Shown: piece by piece, positions 47,181 to 58,184 of the stretch
How positions within the stretch are numbered: position 1 is the stretch's first letter
Layout: every line of letters starts with the position of its first letter
Assembly: GCA_025504975.1 (NCBI GenBank)
Contig: JANUWI010000016.1
Coordinates: forward strand, 744,001-808,000
DNA: 64,000 bases
From: Plenodomus lindquistii
Lineage: Eukaryota > Ascomycota > Dothideomycetes > Pleosporales > Leptosphaeriaceae
Direction: 5' to 3'
Translations under genes and position numbers: made by a program
The notes under the pieces: model-generated
Database searches by the model: none
What the model saw: only the letters and a program-made list of their open reading frames with translations
What the model was told of the DNA's origin: nothing

Positions 47181-48188
47181 GACCAAAGATCAGCGGAGAC
47201 GAATTGCTAGAGCTCCAGACATTCTTCGACATTGAATGGCTCATACTTTCGAGAGCTGGTGGCCAAATTTCCTTCATAAAATGCAGAGTGGCATATCTGA
47301 CGACTTGTTTGACGAGGCTCCTCTTTGCGACTACCAGTGGAGCCCTGCCTGATCTCTCACTCAAGCCGGAAGCGCACAAAAACCTCTCCACGCCGATGTC
47401 TCTCGATTTGAGTCAATTTCTCCCCCTTCTTCAGATGCCTGATATGCCCGAGTGTGACTACCAATACCGTATTGTGTCAACGCCCATGTCATCTTCGTTG
47501 TCGCTGACATACTTCAATCTCTTCGGCGGCGACTTTACCACCGGGGTATCCAGCTGCAGGAACTCATCTTCAACGGACGGTTTCCTTCGTACTCGGGCTT
47601 CTGCTTTATTATCTGCGCTGAGCGCCGAACTGGTTCGAAGGGTGTGAATCCTGGCACCAGCATTGAACCAGGCTTTCGAGGTCCTTCCTTGAGATGTGCC
47701 AAGCAAAGGAACCGGCCGTCGGCGATGTATGTCATCCGAGAGCAGATTTCCAGGTCAAAACACATCATACAGTAATGTGCCTGAGTATCGATCGAAGCAA
47801 TTGGCACCGAACCAGTGACAATCCGCTACTTCCTCACAACTTCAATCATGAACAATGTTTTGAGGATCGTAATCGCTCGCGTTATGAGCGAAGCGGGACT
47901 AGACAATGATTGCTTGTGGCCTGGGTACGAGGTTGCTGCTGACTCCGAGTCTGGCATTGCACTGTTGGGTTAGTGGTCTATAAGGCATCCTACTTTCTGG
48001 GTCAGGAAGGTTGATGACACTGTGAAGGAACCCCAAACGCCTGCGCTTTCAGTTTCTTCCTCATCCAGCACAAAGAGCGCCTGGGAAATCTTCGCATCTT
48101 CAAAGTCACCATCTTCCTCGATGAAGATGAAGAGGCTAACATGCTCTTTCACATCGAGCGGGTGCCTGAGGAAGAAGATTTGGCATGA
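47181..48188 (+). pseudogene. Truncated, interrupted copy of the same family ('copy C')
   Basis: Only the second half of the gene remains. A left remnant (about 47181-47242) reads GDELLELQTFFDIEWL, aligned with the DELPELQAFSDLAWL block of copies A and B. About 560 bp of unrelated sequence follows, then the homology resumes at 47803 with GTEPVTIRYFLTTSIMN, continues through SESGIALLG, the conserved last intron (47969-48027) and exon 48028-48188, reading TPNACAFSFFLIQHKERLGN and NMLFHIERVPEEE. The resumed part has no stop codon. Exons 1-3 are absent; copy B ends only about 100 bp upstream, in the same orientation. The last intron begins GTTAGT, a slightly unusual donor. Confidence 0.75.
47243..47802. 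other. Sequence of unknown origin interrupting copy C
   Basis: About 560 bp lies exactly where copies A and B have only about 18 bp. No clear terminal inverted repeats or target duplication were seen. Both strands carry open frames of 80-140 codons (plus 47204-47647; minus 47458-47706 and 47535-47807), none with a recognisable domain. It may be a small non-autonomous element, filler DNA from double-strand-break repair, or part of another decayed gene. Confidence 0.45.
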
Positions 48189-49067
48189 ATCTGACCCAAC
48201 ACAACATACATGGCGTATCTTGGAAGCGAGAAGCTCCACGGAATCATGGTATAGAGAACGACGCAGGAACAGCGCAAGCCTATAATGTTAGTTCATCACA
48301 GATCTTGACTGAATGCATCGCAGTGGGCTATACTGTATTCTATTCATCTACCTTCAACCACGGACCATCGTGATTTTGCAAGTGTATGTGCATAGTTTTC
48401 CAACAAATAACGAACTACCATCAGTATATTTGACTGCTGAATGCAGTTGAGTTCATTCGATCACATTTTCCACGCCGCACACAAGTTGCTAGGCGATAGG
48501 CATGCTAGTACAATTGGGCATTGCCCTCTGTGAACCTACAACATCCGTAAACTCCCTGTCAGCACATCCATGCATCTAGTGGAATGAAATTGTGGTTGTG
48601 TAGCGACATCTCTTATTGTCAGCATGGGCGACAGCATTCGTAGCAGTACAAGTTTCGTGTGGCTAATAGCCTAGATGTCACTATCGTCGTCTTCCCTCGA
48701 GTTGTCACAAAAAGACGGTACATACTCGGATCGTCGCGCCAAAGGCGAATCTGCCGATGTTATTTGAACTCCACACATGGTTTCTGAAATTCAATTGGTG
48801 AGGCTGTTGGGCAGACTTACGAGTCGCTCTGGGGCTAAGCTAACCGAGATCTTCCCTGGATTTGACTTAATGAGAGCGTTTAAGCTCAACAACCTATTTG
48901 CCCCCGCGGTTGAAGAACGGCGGTGCAGTAGAGTTTCTACAACGGCGTCTCAATGCTCATTAGATTGACTTGTGGATTTTCCATTGCGGAAGGTAATGAA
49001 AGTATGACACGTGATTAAATTATTCAACCTCTCCAAAAAAAAAAAAGTGTACATCGTTCTTAGCACA
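48189..49067. other. Intergenic
   Basis: No gene recognised. A poly-A run lies at about 49036-49047. The short frame at 48777-48968 has no motif. Confidence 0.5.
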
Positions 49068-50873
49068 TTATGCTACTTGTTCAACGACGGAGTTCCTCAC
49101 ATAAGTCTCATAAGGGTGCGTCTTGAAGAGTCTCCACTTCTCAGGCGTTTCTTTCTCTCTCCTTCTCCGATAGTAAACCAGCAACTTAGCCGTGGTCTCT
49201 AGATCTCTGTCTATGTTGGTATCTTTTTGCGGACCCTTCTGGTCACAATATCGCGTGGTGAAGTTCTTAATGGTATCATAGGTAGTGTATTCGTAATTGT
49301 CAGGCAGTTCTTTGCCGACTGGAGACTTTGAGCTCGACACCGGGCTCGACCCAGTAGCATTTGAGCCATCGACTTGGCCATCACAGGCCGTGCAGTATCT
49401 GACGCTCGCTTCTTGCGAATGCATTCATCCAGCTTCATGCGTGAGAGACCGGCGTCCTGGGCGGTGGGCTTAACGTCAAATCGAAAGTAGGGCGTTTGTT
49501 TCCCTATTTCGAAGACTGTGTCTCACGCGATTGTGCACGTCCGACGAGTCCGTGATAGACCAGCGTGCCCATTTAAGCAGTGCCGATTTACCTTTGAAGA
49601 TGGTAGACTTCCCTTCGAGCACCGATTTGGAGTGGAAGCGAGACTGAGCCTTGGACTGGCCGGTACCAATACTGACTAAGGCTATGATGCGATCATCACC
49701 TGAAGTCGACCGCGCAATTTGGAACGACTCGTACATATCGCGCTCGGCTGGGTTGTTCATTCCCCCAATGCCACCGTCCATATAGCGAATGCCCATGATC
49801 CTGATCTTGTCGAAGTAAAGAGGTGCGGCGGCAGTTGCTCGGCATGCCTGCCAAATACGAGTGGCGTCTCTTTGCACTCTACCTGGATTCAGCTCGAAAT
49901 GTTCGGCAGCTCCATAGTCAGTAGGTGGAGATTCTACATGATCGTAGGTATGGAATAAGTGTGGCATGTCGGCTTGTCCACGTTCGCCCTCACGCCATGC
50001 GAGTAATCCACTGAGAATTGTCAGATTTAGCACAAGTAATTACTCGGAGGTTTGATCGATTGAACTCACACTTTGCAAGTATGGTTCTTGAATTGTCCCT
50101 CTAGATGCGAGAAGTCGTATTGTCTCATGAAATCATCGCCGTTGCTGGCTTCCCCGCCAGGTTCTTGACAGTTTCTTCTTACGACATCTTTGATGGCACT
50201 CTCGAGATTCCTATGGTTGTACTTTGGTGAGGCGAAAAGGCCTCCTTATTCCGAAAATCGCGATACCAAGCGTCCTATATTCGTGAATACAATCGGTAAT
50301 ACTCATGCGGAGTCGGCCAAGCATGATTGCGATGAGACTAGTGGCATATTGTCAGGACTCTCTAGATAGCGGCACTGATGCAGACTACGTACCCGCCTGT
50401 ACTTGTCCCAACAATGAGATCAAAGTAATTGCATGGAAATGGAAGTGGATTCGTATCGCTCGAAGCATCATTTCCTAATGTTTGCTCACCATTACTGGGT
50501 CGCTGTTCGTGTCCTTCTTCATTTACGCTCTCATGATCCGTTGCTGCATACAGTTTTTCATACTTCTGAACCTTCTGCATGAGCCTCTCCAAGATGTAAA
50601 GAGATGATAATCCTCGGATACCACCGCCGTCTGTCCGATAGTTAGAGGACAAGTTGTATGCTAGGGTGCTTTACTCTTACCTAGACTGAGCACGATGGGC
50701 TTCCATGGATCGGCCTCTGGTACTGGTTGTGTTGTAGAAGAAAAGTATAGCCTACTGGGCCATTGTAAGGCGCTCGCGAGTTCCTGGCTAGACTGTGTAC
50801 GTGGTATAACACCGCCATTGGCCGCTGATGACAGGCCATTGGAGCGGTTTGTAGCGGAAGCAGGATCTTTCAT
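49068..50873 (-). pseudogene. Patatin-like phospholipase gene with frame disruptions
   Basis: Patatin-like acyl hydrolases use a Ser-Asp dyad to cleave lipid acyl esters. The parts are clear: exon 50873-50681 ending PWKPIVLSLD; exon 50630-50393 with DGGGIRGLSSLYILERLM (oxyanion loop) and the nucleophile elbow GTSTGG; exon from 50337 with LIAIMLGRLRMSITDCI; a block GGLFASPKYNHRNLESAIKD; then exon from about 50016 with RIWQACRATAAAPLYFDKI and the catalytic Asp in RYMDGGIGGMNNP; then PYFRFDVKP and a C-terminal helical tail. The frame changes without a usable intron after HEYRTLGIAIFG (about 50250), again before PYFRFDV (about 49490), and probably once more near 49370. All catalytic motifs survive, so decay is recent, or the assembly has indel errors. 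Orientation is opposite to copies B and C. Confidence 0.7.
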
Positions 50874-53800
50874 CGCGAAACAAACCTACTTCCCATAGAC
50901 ATGGCTGGAAAAGATCGAGCACTGTAGACGAATTATTTATCTTTATCGCAAAGAGGCTGAAAGTAGAATCAACCATTTCCGTCCTCTGATTAAAGCAGAA
51001 GCATGTATGAACAAGGTCATAATGTATATCTCCCGTATGAAATATCGCTGTGATTTGATCGCTATAGATCTCGCGTCCGCGGAATCATCCTTTGGTGCTC
51101 GTTCCGTCTAGCTGTAGGGATCATGTGCATGAGGCGGCTGCGGGTGTTGTCACCAGCTGATCTCATCAAGATGATGCGTACTTGAGCCCATCCAAGCTTG
51201 TCAAGGTAAATGTGTTGAATTTCGTACGCTCCATGTTTCCTGGTAGCTCCCACACGACCTGGTGTGTTGAAATATTGTCGACGCGTAGCTGGTGGGTGAC
51301 TCCTACACTCAGTGGAAGCAAAATGGCATGGTGTCATGTTCAGAAAAGGTGTGGCCGGCCTTATCTAGAATCCTCACCGAGGTGTGGTTACACAAGTGCC
51401 ACCAAATCAAGCTGCGCTCCCTCGTTGGCTGAAGTGGCGTTATTGTCTGACACATGTCTTGCCTCAGCGATAGCCCATATTTAAACAGAACCATAGCCAG
51501 AGAAGACGCCCACCTAATTGTTTTTTAGCACTGCCAGAAATATTGTCAAAGAACCCACAGCAGCGATGTCCACATCACCAAATTACTCTGACCGAGCTTC
51601 CAGCCCCAGAAGCAGGAGTCCATTGAGAAGACAAAAAAAGAAAAAATTCGTTTATGACATCGAGAGCAATATGACAAAGATCATGCGCCTTGATCCTAGC
51701 AAAATTGGGTGTTTTATAAGCTTCGAGGTCGCACATACGAGCAGTGCTGATCGTGATAGAAGTTGTGGATGGCCCGGACATTGGGAAAGGTTGCCGTTTC
51801 GTTGAAGTCGGGAATCAAAAGGCGAATGGATCGAGTTCCGACCCAGACATCCATATCGCGACTGTCACAGTCCCCGCTTCTGTGATGTTCGGGAGGCTAC
51901 TGGGCAGCTACAAGAAGTTGTACATCGATGAAGGCCGTGCAGGAATGAACTCACGGAGGATCAAAATATAAGGCTATCTGGTTAGCCAGAGCCCTCGTGC
52001 GGCACTGTCAGAATACCATGTGCCACTTTTGTAGTAGTAATTTCCCAGGACTATTCCAGGCTCCAGTAATGCTTTCTTTCCAATGTCAGCGTTTAGCGAT
52101 ATAGACACGATTATGTGACGGCGCATAGCTTGGCCACTGCGATCAGAGGCAATCTGCATCGTGAATGTTAAAAGGAGAGACAGATGTTGAAGAATGCTGT
52201 GCCGCGTGGTGATGGAGAGTTGAGCAGGCTGAGCCAAGGCAAGCGCAATGGCTGCGACTCCCCATATGGTATATCATGCTTACGACCAATAGCGTGCCGG
52301 CCGATGCGTCTGCTCTTTCAGGATCACTTCAGCTGAGCGTCAAGCTGGCAGGTGATGACACAATGCTTCTCTTCGTCGCGCGGATTGACTCAGTATGAGG
52401 TTCGGGTATGATGTGATAGGGTTGAGTGGTAGAAGCAGGAAGCTGTGGATCCATGGTTATACACTCAATTCAATGTATGAATACAATACCTCACTTCACC
52501 TGCCGCTGTCAACTACGTGACCAATGTTTATCACCACAGCAGTAGCCCAGCCCAGAGGTCAAATAGACTAGCCATTTGAGAAGTCACTTTACAGGTACCT
52601 AGAGTAAGCTTGGACCATCTAAGAGTGTTGTGAAAGTGTTCGACCTTACCACCTCCGTGCATTTTCGAACGGGAAGACTGACTAGGCCCAGACACTTACT
52701 CCTGTTCTAGAACCCACTCATGTTAATCATCGTCGTCGGCACAGTCGGACCAAAGTAGTGGAGCCCCCTAGAATAGCATGACGAAATGGCAGCAGTAAGT
52801 CGACGCAATAGCGGGGTCGTTCACCCAGCGGCAAGCCCCACCATATCGCGCCCAGATTTGGTTCGGCACGCATCTGACAGGACACAGGAAGCTGCAGAGC
52901 ATCTTACCTGTTTCCTCTAGTAAGCATCAGTGCACGCAAGTGTTTGAGCATCAGGAACAAGACGAATGGGAGAGGGGCGATGATCGCGTGGCCCCCAGCG
53001 CTGTGGGACCGGGCAAGCCGATCAAGCATGGCGATGGAGAGTCGTGGAAGAATGCAGTGGGTAGCGTAATGAAGGTGGTCTCCACCAACACTGATTCGGC
53101 TAGATGAAGAAGGTACGGTCGAGTACGGGGTAGATGTGGTTAGAAGGTGTTGTAGAGTGACAGCTCGCGTAGAGTAGGCCTTGTGGGCTGTCGGTCGAAG
53201 ACAGCCCATGCAGCCCAATGCAGGCATGCTACCGCCATGGTTGGGAGTCGACGTCTGGCGAATGCGGGATTTATTGTGCAGGCTTGACTACGAGTGCTTC
53301 CTTACTCTACACAGGCGGCGGTCTCAAGATAGGCGCTGGATAGGCGAGGTTTGGGGCGTTCATGTCTGAGTGCAGTGCCATGTACCGGTCCCCAATCAGG
53401 GCTGCATATGGTGGTTCCGTGGGGTTGCGCGGCGCGCCTGCCCTGGTGGCTTGAGGGGCAGCTGCGACGGCTAGGCAGGTCTCAGGACACCAGCGAGCCG
53501 TGAACCGTGTCTTGTGTATGTATTGTGCAAGCAATGTGCCTGAAGCAAGTTGGGCTGGAATCTTCCCAATTCAACGAGCTAGATCGCAGGCGGGCTACGC
53601 TCCAGACACCGAGTGGTGGCTGCTTTTGCTCGGTATACGGGGCATAGGCGTGCATCACCACACACAAAATACGCCCAGCAGGGCCAGCCGCGAGTCCCGG
53701 CAGGCGCCTTGCTCTCTGCGCCGCAAAGGAGCTAAGACATGCTTCGGCCCCTGGAGCGTCTATTCACCTCGACTTCCTGCCTGCCTTCAGCCCTAGCAAC

Positions 53801-54006
53801 CACCTGTCTCCCTACAAACCTCTCCCCCCATCTTCACTCCTAAGCCCTTTTGCAGACGCGAACCACGTCATCTGCATGTATTGACGGCGCCGCTCCTGCC
53901 ACGGGTTCGGCACGCGCAAACAAGCTATTCTTGGCTACCGCGGGCCCAGAGAAACGAGCCGATTGAAGCGTGAAGGCGCAGCTAGTCGTTCGTCGACGTA
54001 GCCAAC
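50874..54006. other. 3.1-kb gene-poor interval
   Basis: No intact gene. It contains the upstream region of the patatin relic and, at the right, the promoter of the phosphatidylserine decarboxylase gene. Apart from the short frames at 51566-51971 (annotated separately) I see no protein-like sequence. The stretch 52.2-53.9 kb has only overlapping unstructured frames. Confidence 0.45.
51566..51971 (+). pseudogene. Possible small gene or relic in two overlapping frames
   Basis: An ATG at 51566 begins a Ser/Arg-rich segment with a polylysine patch (RRQKKKKFVYD) and continues to about 51740 (IGCFISFEVAHTSS). From there a second frame carries VLIVIEVVDGPDIGKGCRF and continues to a stop at 51971 (ends SYKKLYIDEGRAG, then MNSRRIKI). 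Switching between the two needs one base or an unrecognised intron. The composition is protein-like, but no family is recognised. Confidence 0.3.
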
Positions 54007-57000
54007 ATGCCGCGTCCCAACTTCAGCAGCAGGCTGTCGCTCCCCCAACGCCTCAAGAGCACAAATTCCACCTCGGGCACCACGTCCGCGGCGTCGAGTG
54101 TGCCCGCAAGTCGCAACGGCAGTCCCAAACGCGCAATGGCTGAGCAAGGTCGCCCGCCCGTGCTGGTGTTGAGGGTCACTGTCATCAAGGTGCGCCTGCC
54201 TGCGCCCCGCGCATTCGAGCGCCAGCTAATCGCCTGCAGGGCAGGAACCTCGCTGCAAAGGACCGAAGCGGTACTTCGGACCCGGTGAGTTCACGCATAG
54301 AGTAGATCCACGAACCCGCCCGTGCGCCCTTGCATGTTGTTTTGGCCACAACACACGGCCTGCGTGGCCACCTGCAAGCAGCTGAAGCTGATTCAACCTG
54401 TCTTGCACATAGTATCTCGTAGTCCACCTCGGCGATGCAACCCAAACAACCCCCACCATCAACAAGACGCTCAATCCAGAGTGGAACACGACGCTCGAAC
54501 TGCCCATCATCGACGAGCAGGGCCTCCTGCTCGAGGTCTACTGCTGGGACAAGGACCGCTTCGGCAAGGACTACATGGGTCAATTTGACGTCATACTCGA
54601 AGACCAGTTCCTCAATGGCCAGACACTGCAGGAGCCGCTGTGGTTCCCTCTACGCTCCAAACGAACAGGCAAGAAGAAGGCCGTTGTCTCTGGCGAGATC
54701 CAACTCCAGTTCTCGCTTATCGACCCCGTCAACCTCACCGCAACACCACAACAAACCCTCAACAAGTTTCTCGCCATTGCAGGCCAGACCCCGAGTCCTG
54801 ACGAGGAAGACGAAGAGCTCCTGCTTCGCGGCGACAGCAATGCCACCGACAACGAAGATGACGAGGACAGTTCTGACGACATCGGCGACAACGGCGATGA
54901 GTCGAAGAAGGCTGAGAAGAGGGAGAAGAGGCGGCGGAAGCTCAGACTAGCTAAGCTCAGGCGCAAGGCCAAGCAGAGGAGTGGCTACGAATACTCGAGC
55001 AACGGCGACGTGGCAGGTGTGCTCTTCCTGGAAATCCAGAGGATCACCGATCTGCCACCTGAGCGCAATGGTGAGTTGCTCATCATTCAGATGGTGTTAT
55101 ATGCTGACACCTTGCAGTCACACGAACCTCCTTCGACATGGACCCCTTCGTCGTCACTTCGCTTGGAAAGAAGACATACCGCACAAAGACTGTCCGCCAC
55201 GATTTGAACCCGGTGTACGATGAGAAGCTCGTCTTCCAGGTCCTCAGGCATGAGGTCAACTACTCGGTTAGCTTCACGGTCGTAGACAAGGATAAATTTT
55301 CGGGCAACGACTATGTTGGCACGGTCAACTTCCCACTGGAAAAGGCCTTGGCTATGGCGCCCCAAGCCGACCCTGAGACTGGTCTGTACAAGCTCCCAGA
55401 GCCCTCAGATTCTCCAGGCGCCCAGTCAGATGGAGAAAAGTCAGCCCGGCGGTCGCGTTTCCGTATTCCCATGTCGCGTTCCTCATCCACCACTAGTCTA
55501 TCTCGTCTTGGAAAGCCACCTCTGAAGAAGGAAACGTCCACAGGTTCTCTGGCTGCAAAGGAGTCTAGCAGTTCGCTCGCTCTACCACCCACCAGTGCAC
55601 CTCAGACTTACGCGGCTCACTCCTCTGGCAATCTTGCTGTAGCCAGTGGAGTCAACATTAACCCTTCCGCTGTGGATGACGAAGATCTGAAGATGTATAC
55701 TCTTCCCTTAGAGATGAAGAACAAGGAAAGATGGGAGGCCAAACATAGCCCAACTCTGTATATTCGAGCCAAGTACTTACCCTACAAGGCTTTGCGACAA
55801 CAGTTCTGGAGGGCTATGCTTAAGCAGTATGACGCCGACGACAGTGGTCTGCTCGACAAAGTTGAGCTCACTACCATGCTGGACACACTCGGCTCCACCC
55901 TGCATGAGGCGACCATCGACAGCTTCTTCACCAGGTTCACCGCCCAACACAACGGTGATGAGCTACTAACATTCGACGAAGCCGTCATATGTCTCGAGGA
56001 TCAGCTTCAAGAAACTGAGCTCCAAGAAGCCAAACGAGCTGGTGGTAGTGGAAAGTTTGGAGCAAGTGGCTTCTTCACACCAGGCACCCAGACACCATCC
56101 CTTGCATCGGGGCAATTGACACCAATCAACAAGAGTGCTTCTACAGTCTCGATCCCTGTCTTGCAAACAGACACTTTGGGCGTCGAGGGCGAAGAAGGCG
56201 ACAACATTAATGTCGACGATTTGGCAGATGACAAGGGCGTAGAGCACGTCATTGAGATTCGCGAATGCCCCATTTGCCATCAGCCGAAGCTGGATAAGAG
56301 ATCTGATGCTAACATCATTACTCACATCGCTACGTGCGCCAGTCAGGACTGGAGGCAAGTGAACAACATTGTTATGGCTGGATTTGTCACATCCAGTCAA
56401 GCTCAGAGGAAGTGGTACTCCAAGGTCATCACCAAGATCTCGTATGGCGGTTATAAACTTGGTGCAAACTCGGCCAATATCCTTGTCCAGGATCGCTTAA
56501 CGGGCCAGATCAACGAGGAGCGTATGAGTGTATATGTCCGTCTGGGTATTCGTTTGCTGTATAAAGGATTGAAATCGAGCAACATGGAGAAGAAGCGGAG
56601 TAAGTTTCTCTTCAGCCACCCCAATGACAAGTTACTGACACTCGATAGTTCGCAAGCTTCTAAAGTCTCTCAGCCTCAAACAAGGGAAGAAGTATGATGA
56701 TCCCGCTTCCGCATCGGAGATTGCCTCATTCATCGCCTTCCACCAGCTTGACATGTCAGAGGTGCTACTGCCAACAGAGCAGTTCAAGAGCTTCAACGAG
56801 TTCTTCTACCGCGCTCTGAAGCCCAATGCTCGGCCATGCTCTGCGCCTGATGATCCACGTGTCATTGTTTCGCCGGCCGACTGCCGTTCTGTTGTCTTCA
56901 ACTCTATCGACTCGGCGCAAGCGATCTGGGTCAAGGGTCGTGAGTTCACCATTGAACGCCTGCTCGGTGACGCATATCCACAAGATGCAAAGCGTTACCA

Positions 57001-57618
57001 TGGTGGCTCATTGGGCATCTTCCGCCTTGCGCCGCAGGATTACCATCGCTTCCACATCCCTGTTGACGGTGTTTTGGACGAACCTAAACTGATTGAAGGA
57101 GAATACTACACCGTCAACCCGATGGCTATTCGCTCTGCACTTGATGTTTACGGCGAGAACGTTCGTGTTATCTGCCCCATTGACTCTGAATGTCATGGAC
57201 GTGTCATGGTTATCTGTATTGGTGCTATGATGGTGGGTAGCACAGTTATTACGCGCAAGAAGGGAGACCATGTCAAGCGAGCTGAGGAATTGGGGTACTT
57301 CAAGTTTGGTGGAAGTACGCTTTTGTTGCTGTTTGAGCCTGGCCAGATGCGATATGATGATGACTTGGTGGATAACTCCAACTCTGCTTTGGAAACACTT
57401 GTAAGTTTTGGGAACGCTTATGAAAGATTGTAAAGGCTAACAACACGAAGGTCCGTGTCGGCATGTCAATCGGCCACAGCCCCAACAGGCCACCCCATGT
57501 ACCCGACATGCGCAAGAAGAACCCCACCATGGAGGAGAAGCAAGATGCGAAGCGCCGCATCGAAGGCAGTCTTGCACCAGAGGGCGTCACGGGACCAATG
57601 CCTGGCGCAGGGATGTAA
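54007..57618 (+). CDS. PSD2: Phosphatidylserine decarboxylase, Psd2 type (C2-C2-EF-PSD)
   Basis: Exons 54007-54189, 54240-54284, 54413-55070, 55118-56599, 56649-57400 and 57451-57618 give 1095 aa, close to yeast Psd2. It converts phosphatidylserine to phosphatidylethanolamine in endosomal/Golgi membranes. Domains in order: a short basic N-terminus; C2 domain about 52-170 (DRSGTSDPYLVV, DKDRFGKDYMG); an acidic/basic linker; second C2 about 280-365 (DMDPFVVTSLG, DKDKFSGNDYVG); an EF-hand with a complete loop at 534-545 (DADDSGLLDKVE); a small Cys/His motif starting C679-x2-C682 (ECPICHQPK) with a later HIATC; and the catalytic domain from about 790. The autocatalytic site is GGST with Ser1012, giving an alpha chain of about 84 residues whose N-terminal serine becomes the pyruvoyl group. 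The upstream HRFHIPVDG histidine block is also present. All splice phases agree. Confidence 0.95.
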
Positions 57619-58184
57619 AAAGTGTATTGACGCGAACGGGCGGGTCACGATTTGATGAACGGCATGAGAGCATACGGACTAGCGGCGCGGATGTCGCTTT
57701 CTCCCCGGCGTACTGAGCGGATTTCAACATGGCTTTTTGTTGGGCGGCTGTGTATATATGGAGCGACTATGCTCGCTCGAAGCTACCGTAGACATATCAC
57801 TAAAATGCATACAACAGCGCAGTGGACCTTGGCTTGGGCAGTGATTGGGTAGACACGCAAGTTTGACGTGAAGCCGGCGGGCTGTCACGTGGCGGGTGGT
57901 TTGTTTACTTTCTGAGATGCACTTGCCGGATTGGGCGGCGCTAGCAATGGAGGGAAGCAACGCACCCTCAGTTTCCTGCTACCGTGCGCCCTCGTCACCA
58001 CACGCACTCGATATTCGCATTACCGTCCCCAACATAGATAGTACTCACTGCGCCGACCACAGCAACCCTCAGCCCGCCCTCCCCTCGCCCTTACTTTGTG
58101 GTGCCTCGCTCGCCGCGCCCATGCACGCGCTTTGAGCTTTGACCGACACCCCGAACCACGACCGACAACGCAGCAACCGGACTC
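57619..58184. other. Intergenic between PSD and Mis13-like genes
   Basis: Probable PSD 3' UTR region and promoter of the downstream gene; no coding signal. Both genes run on the plus strand. Confidence 0.55.
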
